Shown here: positions 15,950 through 18,723 of the stretch, piece by piece
Position numbering within the stretch: position 1 is the first letter of the stretch
Layout: each line of letters begins with the position of its first letter
Assembly: GCA_900543155.1 (NCBI GenBank)
Contig: UQQN01000044.1
Span: forward strand, 1 to 18,723
Length of the DNA stretch: 18,723 nt
From: an uncultured Prevotella sp.
GTDB taxonomy: Bacteria > Bacteroidota > Bacteroidia > Bacteroidales > Bacteroidaceae
Direction: 5' to 3'
Translations under genes and position numbers: made by a program
Notes under the pieces: generated by a model
What the model was told of the DNA's origin: nothing
Seen by the model: the letters and a program-made list of their open reading frames with translations, nothing else
Databases searched by the model: none

Positions 15950-16195
15950 ATGAAAGAAATATTAGAAACCATGCCAAGGATAGAATTAGCCCTGATCATC
16001 ATCGGAGTGTTTGCACTCATGTTAGGTATCATCTTCGTATATGCCATGATACATGAGTACAGGATGTATCTTGAGGAACATCGGAAGGCTCGCATCAGCT
16101 TTCGTGATTTCTTCAAGCAGGAACAGTTTTATATCTTTCTATTCCTGGCATCGATATACATCATGTCATTAAACCTCTTGTATTTCCTGGAGTGA
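15950..16195 (+). CDS. Small two-helix membrane protein, unknown function
   Basis: This 81-residue protein has two predicted transmembrane helices (about 11-34 and 59-80) joined by a charged loop (EYRMYLEEHRKARISFRDFFKQEQ, about 36-59). I recognise no family. The ATG at 15950 lies only 5 bases after a -7 box, so the message would be nearly leaderless from it. The in-frame ATG at 15971 (MPRIELALII) would have a leader of about 20 nt and keep both helices. An open frame back to 15932 overlaps the promoter and is unlikely. It precedes the BspA-like gene by 48 bp in the same direction and may share its transcript. Confidence 0.6.
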   Translation: MKEILETMPRIELALIIIGVFALMLGIIFVYAMIHEYRMYLEEHRKARISFRDFFKQEQFYIFLFLASIYIMSLNLLYFLE

Positions 16196-16243
16196 ACTTA
16201 GCAATAAGCAGACAAATATAAATAACAAATATAACATTAAATC

Positions 16244-16321
16244 ATGAAAAAATTTACCAATCAATTCTATGTGTCGCATGTCGACCGTATGAACTATGGG
16301 GGGGGGGGCAAAGTTCTGTAG
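16244..16321 (+). other. Out-of-frame natural start of the surface protein gene
   Basis: The ATG at 16244 follows an A-rich leader and begins MKKFTNQFYVSHVDRMNY, then enters the G tract. With the 11 G given here it reads four Gly, KVL and a TAG stop at 16319-16321, so it makes only 25 residues. Removing one G joins it in frame to the signal peptide and the rest of the BspA-like protein, for a total of 747 residues. Confidence 0.75.
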
Positions 16322-18488
16322 ATTCGTTCTGTTCCCATTGATGTTGCTCATGTTGTTGCTTCTGCCTACACGTATGGTTGCGCAGACGTCAGCTTCCAGT
16401 TCTAAGTATATAGCAACGTATGAATCCTCTACCCAAACTTTGACTTTCAAGAAAAATGTGGGTGAAACCCTTCCTAAAAATAGTGCTTGGGTGGAAGATA
16501 AGATGACGGTGGCTACTATCATTAATAATTTAGGGAATGGCACTATCAAGCATATCGTTTTCGATAAGAGCTTTAGCACATACACTCCTACAACGTTGAA
16601 CGGTTTCTTTGAAAATCTCACAAGGCTGGAAACAATTACAGGTCTGGAATATCTGAATACTGAGAAGGTGACAAATATGAGATACATGTTCTATAACTGC
16701 TCATCTCTTACCTCGCTAGATGTTACTCATTTCAATACTGCGAAGGTGACGGATATGGGATACATGTTCTATAACTGCTCATCTCTCACCACCATCTACG
16801 CCAGCAGTAAGTTTGTAACACCCCAGGTATCTAAGAGTTTCAATATGTTCTACAATTGTAAAAAACTCAAAGGCGAAGAAGAATGGAAAAAAGGCAATGC
16901 TACCGACAAGACCTATGCCAAGACAGCCGGCGGATACTTCCGTGACAAGGCTTATGATAACCGCCCTTGGGTGAAATATGCTGACGGCACGCTGACTTTC
17001 CGTTGTGGATACAAGAAGACTTTTGGTGAAAATGAGTATGAACTCAATAGTGGCAAGAATCAGCCAAAATGGTACACTTACGCCAGTAAAATTTCCAAAG
17101 TTGTATTCGAAGCCTCGTTTGCCAATGCAAGACCTACGAATTGTTATGCGTGGTTCGTGAATTTCAAAAATCTGACGCAAATAGAAGGCATAGAGAATCT
17201 TAATACCGAGAATGTGACGAGTATGCGCGATATGTTCAATGGCTGCTCTTCACTCACCTCGCTCGACCTCACTAACTTTAACACAGCGAAAGTGACAGAT
17301 ATGAAACTTTTGTTCGCTAACTGTTCTGCATTGGAGTCTTTGGATCTCTCAATGTTCAATACGGAAAATGTAACATCAATGCCGAGCATGTTTAATGGTG
17401 CCACTAACCTCAAGACCCTAAACGTGTCTAATTTCAATACTGAGAAAGTCAACAATATGGGACACATGTTTGCCAATTGCCCTAACCTGACCTCGCTCGA
17501 CTTGAGCAGTTTCAATACGAAAGGAGTTGAGTATGTGGACAATATATTCAAGAATTGCTCCAACTTGACCACGATTTATGCAAGTGAGAATTTTGCTTTT
17601 GGAAGTGGATTGAAAAATGGTGCAGATATGTTCCTTGGTTGTGATAAGCTCAAAGGTTTTATAGAGTATAACAAGAACACGGACAAGAACAACAGTGAAT
17701 TCGCCAACTACAAGACTGGCTACTTCACAAAGTTGGTAGGCAAGAATGGTGAGGAGAAGATAGGAGCTGTAGGAGAAACACTTACTGCGGAGAGCCTTGC
17801 TCTTGATGATGACAAGGACTTCGTGGCTTACGAGCCATTCGCAGCCAAGGCTGCATCTTACAGCCGCACTATTAATGCTGGCACAACCTGGGCTACGCTC
17901 TGCTTGCCTTTCGAGGTGTCGCTCGCAAATCAGAACTTCCGTGCATTCAAGCTTCTTTCGGCAGATGATGTAGCTGAAACTATAGAACTCGAAGAGATAG
18001 AGACAAGCATCGCTGCTGGTACTCCTGTTATTGTCAAGATGAACGAGGGTGCAACATCGCTCAACTTCTCTGTAACCAACAAGGAGATTGCAAAAGATGT
18101 TCAGACTGCAGAAACTGCTGACGGCAACTATCAACTCCAGGGACTCTATACCCAAAAGATGTTCAGCAAGGATACTGATAACAACTGCTACATCGTGAAG
18201 GGCAACAAGCTGATGAACCCAGCCAAGTTGTTGGAGAATACAAAAGTAACAAAGGTGGCAAGCAAGCCGTTCCGTGCTTATATGGTAGACAACTCTCCTG
18301 CTCCTGCTGGCGCTAAGATGTTCAACATTGGTTTCAATGACAACACTACAGCCATCGAAAACCTCAACACCATAGCCAACGACAAGGCTGTATATTACGA
18401 CATTCAAGGTATTCGCCTCAATGCTCCGCAAAAGGGCATCAACATTGTGAAGCGTGGCAATAAGACCATGAAAGTTATCATTAAATAA
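16296..18488 (+). CDS. BspA-like DUF285 leucine-rich-repeat surface protein
   Basis: This encodes a 730-residue secreted protein if started at the ATG at 16296, the only ATG in frame with the given 11-G tract. A hydrophobic signal peptide (about 8-27) ends at VAQ (28-30). Two related modules follow. The first (about 38-217) has two or three copies and the second (about 226-478) has five or six copies of the 25-residue DUF285 repeat (CSSLTSLDLTNFNTAKVTDM-like). Each module ends in IYAS...MF..C.KLKG...GYF. BspA-type repeats in oral bacteria bind host proteins and other cells. Next is a domain with TTWATLCLPFEVSLA (530-544) found in many Prevotella surface proteins. The ending (YYDIQGIRLNAPQKGINIVKRG...KVIIK) resembles the C-terminal domain of exported Prevotella proteins and may direct export. 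The likely true start is at 16244, cut off by the G tract. Confidence 0.85.
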   Translation: MGGGAKFCRFVLFPLMLLMLLLLPTRMVAQTSASSSKYIATYESSTQTLTFKKNVGETLPKNSAWVEDKMTVATIINNLGNGTIKHIVFDKSFSTYTPTTLNGFFENLTRLETITGLEYLNTEKVTNMRYMFYNCSSLTSLDVTHFNTAKVTDMGYMFYNCSSLTTIYASSKFVTPQVSKSFNMFYNCKKLKGEEEWKKGNATDKTYAKTAGGYFRDKAYDNRPWVKYADGTLTFRCGYKKTFGENEYELNSGKNQPKWYTYASKISKVVFEASFANARPTNCYAWFVNFKNLTQIEGIENLNTENVTSMRDMFNGCSSLTSLDLTNFNTAKVTDMKLLFANCSALESLDLSMFNTENVTSMPSMFNGATNLKTLNVSNFNTEKVNNMGHMFANCPNLTSLDLSSFNTKGVEYVDNIFKNCSNLTTIYASENFAFGSGLKNGADMFLGCDKLKGFIEYNKNTDKNNSEFANYKTGYFTKLVGKNGEEKIGAVGETLTAESLALDDDKDFVAYEPFAAKAASYSRTINAGTTWATLCLPFEVSLANQNFRAFKLLSADDVAETIELEEIETSIAAGTPVIVKMNEGATSLNFSVTNKEIAKDVQTAETADGNYQLQGLYTQKMFSKDTDNNCYIVKGNKLMNPAKLLENTKVTKVASKPFRAYMVDNSPAPAGAKMFNIGFNDNTTAIENLNTIANDKAVYYDIQGIRLNAPQKGINIVKRGNKTMKVIIK
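16298..16308 (+). repeat. Homopolymeric tract of 11 G, phase-variation candidate
   Basis: Eleven consecutive G lie between the upstream ATG (16244) and the signal peptide of the BspA-like gene. With 10 G (or 7 or 13) the long start at 16244 is in frame. With 11 the short ATG at 16296, which abuts the tract, is in frame. With 12 neither is. Long G tracts in such positions are the classic substrate for slipped-strand mispairing in surface genes of other bacteria. Confidence 0.8.
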
Positions 18489-18499
18489 AACTGCACACA

Positions 18500-18661
18500 A
18501 TGAGAAAGAAAAATTATATAAAACCCGAAGTTAAGATCTACCACATAGAAGCACAAACGATTCTCGCCAACTCTACAATTAGTACGGCTAAGAAAGAAGA
18601 TTACAACGACGAGAATGTGAATAAATTTATAGATTCTGACGGCTTCATCTATGCAGACTAA
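18500..18661 (+). CDS. 53-residue peptide gene of unknown function
   Basis: It starts 11 bp after the surface protein stop in the same direction and encodes MRKKNYIKPEVKIYHIEAQT and a further 33 residues (ILANSTIST..., ending GFIYAD). The start, basic with a Y-x-x-P-x-hydrophobic pattern followed by a short ILANS-like segment, resembles small proteins I associate with Prevotella and Bacteroides genomes. They have no assigned role. The C-terminal half is acidic (EDYNDENVNKFIDSD). There is no signal peptide or membrane helix. The tight spacing implies co-transcription with the BspA-like gene. It might be a secreted or modified peptide or an accessory factor, but nothing in the sequence proves it. 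Confidence 0.6.
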   Translation: MRKKNYIKPEVKIYHIEAQTILANSTISTAKKEDYNDENVNKFIDSDGFIYAD

Positions 18662-18682
18662 AAAGTGACGTTATAATGGATT

Positions 18683-18696
18683 ACCCCGTTAGGGGT
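18683..18696. other. Short GC hairpin after the peptide gene
   Basis: ACCCC (18683-18687), loop GTTA, GGGGT (18692-18696) forms a 5-bp stem 21 bp after the peptide stop. No T run follows. The 11-mer ACCCCGTTAGG also occurs on the minus strand at 66-56, at the far end of the window, in another small hairpin context. Confidence 0.35.
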
Positions 18697-18723
18697 GAGA
18701 TAAGGTAGCCAGGTATGTGAATG

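Noticed and set aside
17418..18500. 360-residue minus-strand open frame under the surface protein gene
   Set aside because: It is antisense to a clear DUF285 protein and has a Cys/Val/Leu-rich composition with no domain. It is a codon-usage shadow.
56..18693. Inverted 11-mer ACCCCGTTAGG at the two ends of the window as element ends
   Set aside because: The match is short, the window ends are arbitrary, and essential division genes lie between. Coincidence or a common small hairpin motif is more likely.

Overview
The window looks like a chromosomal segment from a Bacteroidales bacterium, most probably Prevotella or a close relative (Segatella/Hallella type). Three things point there: several TAnnTTTG promoter boxes of the Bacteroidetes sigma factor, a BspA-like DUF285 surface protein with a Prevotella-style C-terminus, and Bacteroidales-type FtsA and FtsZ sequences. 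No RNA genes, CRISPR array, transposase or integrase were seen.

Left part (1-6146): a small cysteine-containing lipoprotein and an SLC13-type permease with TrkA-C domains (both minus strand). These are followed by a plus-strand P1B-2 heavy-metal ATPase (ZntA/CadA type) with a palindromic operator candidate in front of it. A strong bidirectional terminator separates it from a minus-strand pair, a TauE/SafE exporter and its usual DUF1634 partner.

Middle part (6299-14573, all minus strand, transcribed right to left): the distal half of the division and cell wall (dcw) cluster, in the order murG, murC, ftsQ, ftsA, ftsZ, second ftsZ, yqeY. MurG and MurC make and prepare peptidoglycan precursors, FtsQ belongs to the divisome scaffold, and FtsA ties FtsZ filaments to the membrane. 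The unusual feature is a second complete ftsZ directly after the first, separated by 226 bp that contain two hairpins, one of them terminator-like. FtsA has a long charged coiled-coil insert, encoded partly by 45-bp repeats, between its ATPase core and its membrane helix. No ftsW lies upstream of murG. Instead there is about 1.37 kb with no convincing gene, rich in hairpins and short phased repeats.

Right part (15823-18723, plus strand): a repeat cluster and promoter, a small two-helix membrane protein, a large BspA-like leucine-rich-repeat surface protein, and a 53-residue peptide gene. A run of 11 G residues sits at the 5' end of the surface protein gene, between the natural-looking start codon and the signal peptide. 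As given, that start codon is out of frame. With 10 G it would be in frame. This is a strong candidate for slipped-strand phase variation of a surface antigen and, with the tandem ftsZ pair, is the most interesting observation in the window.
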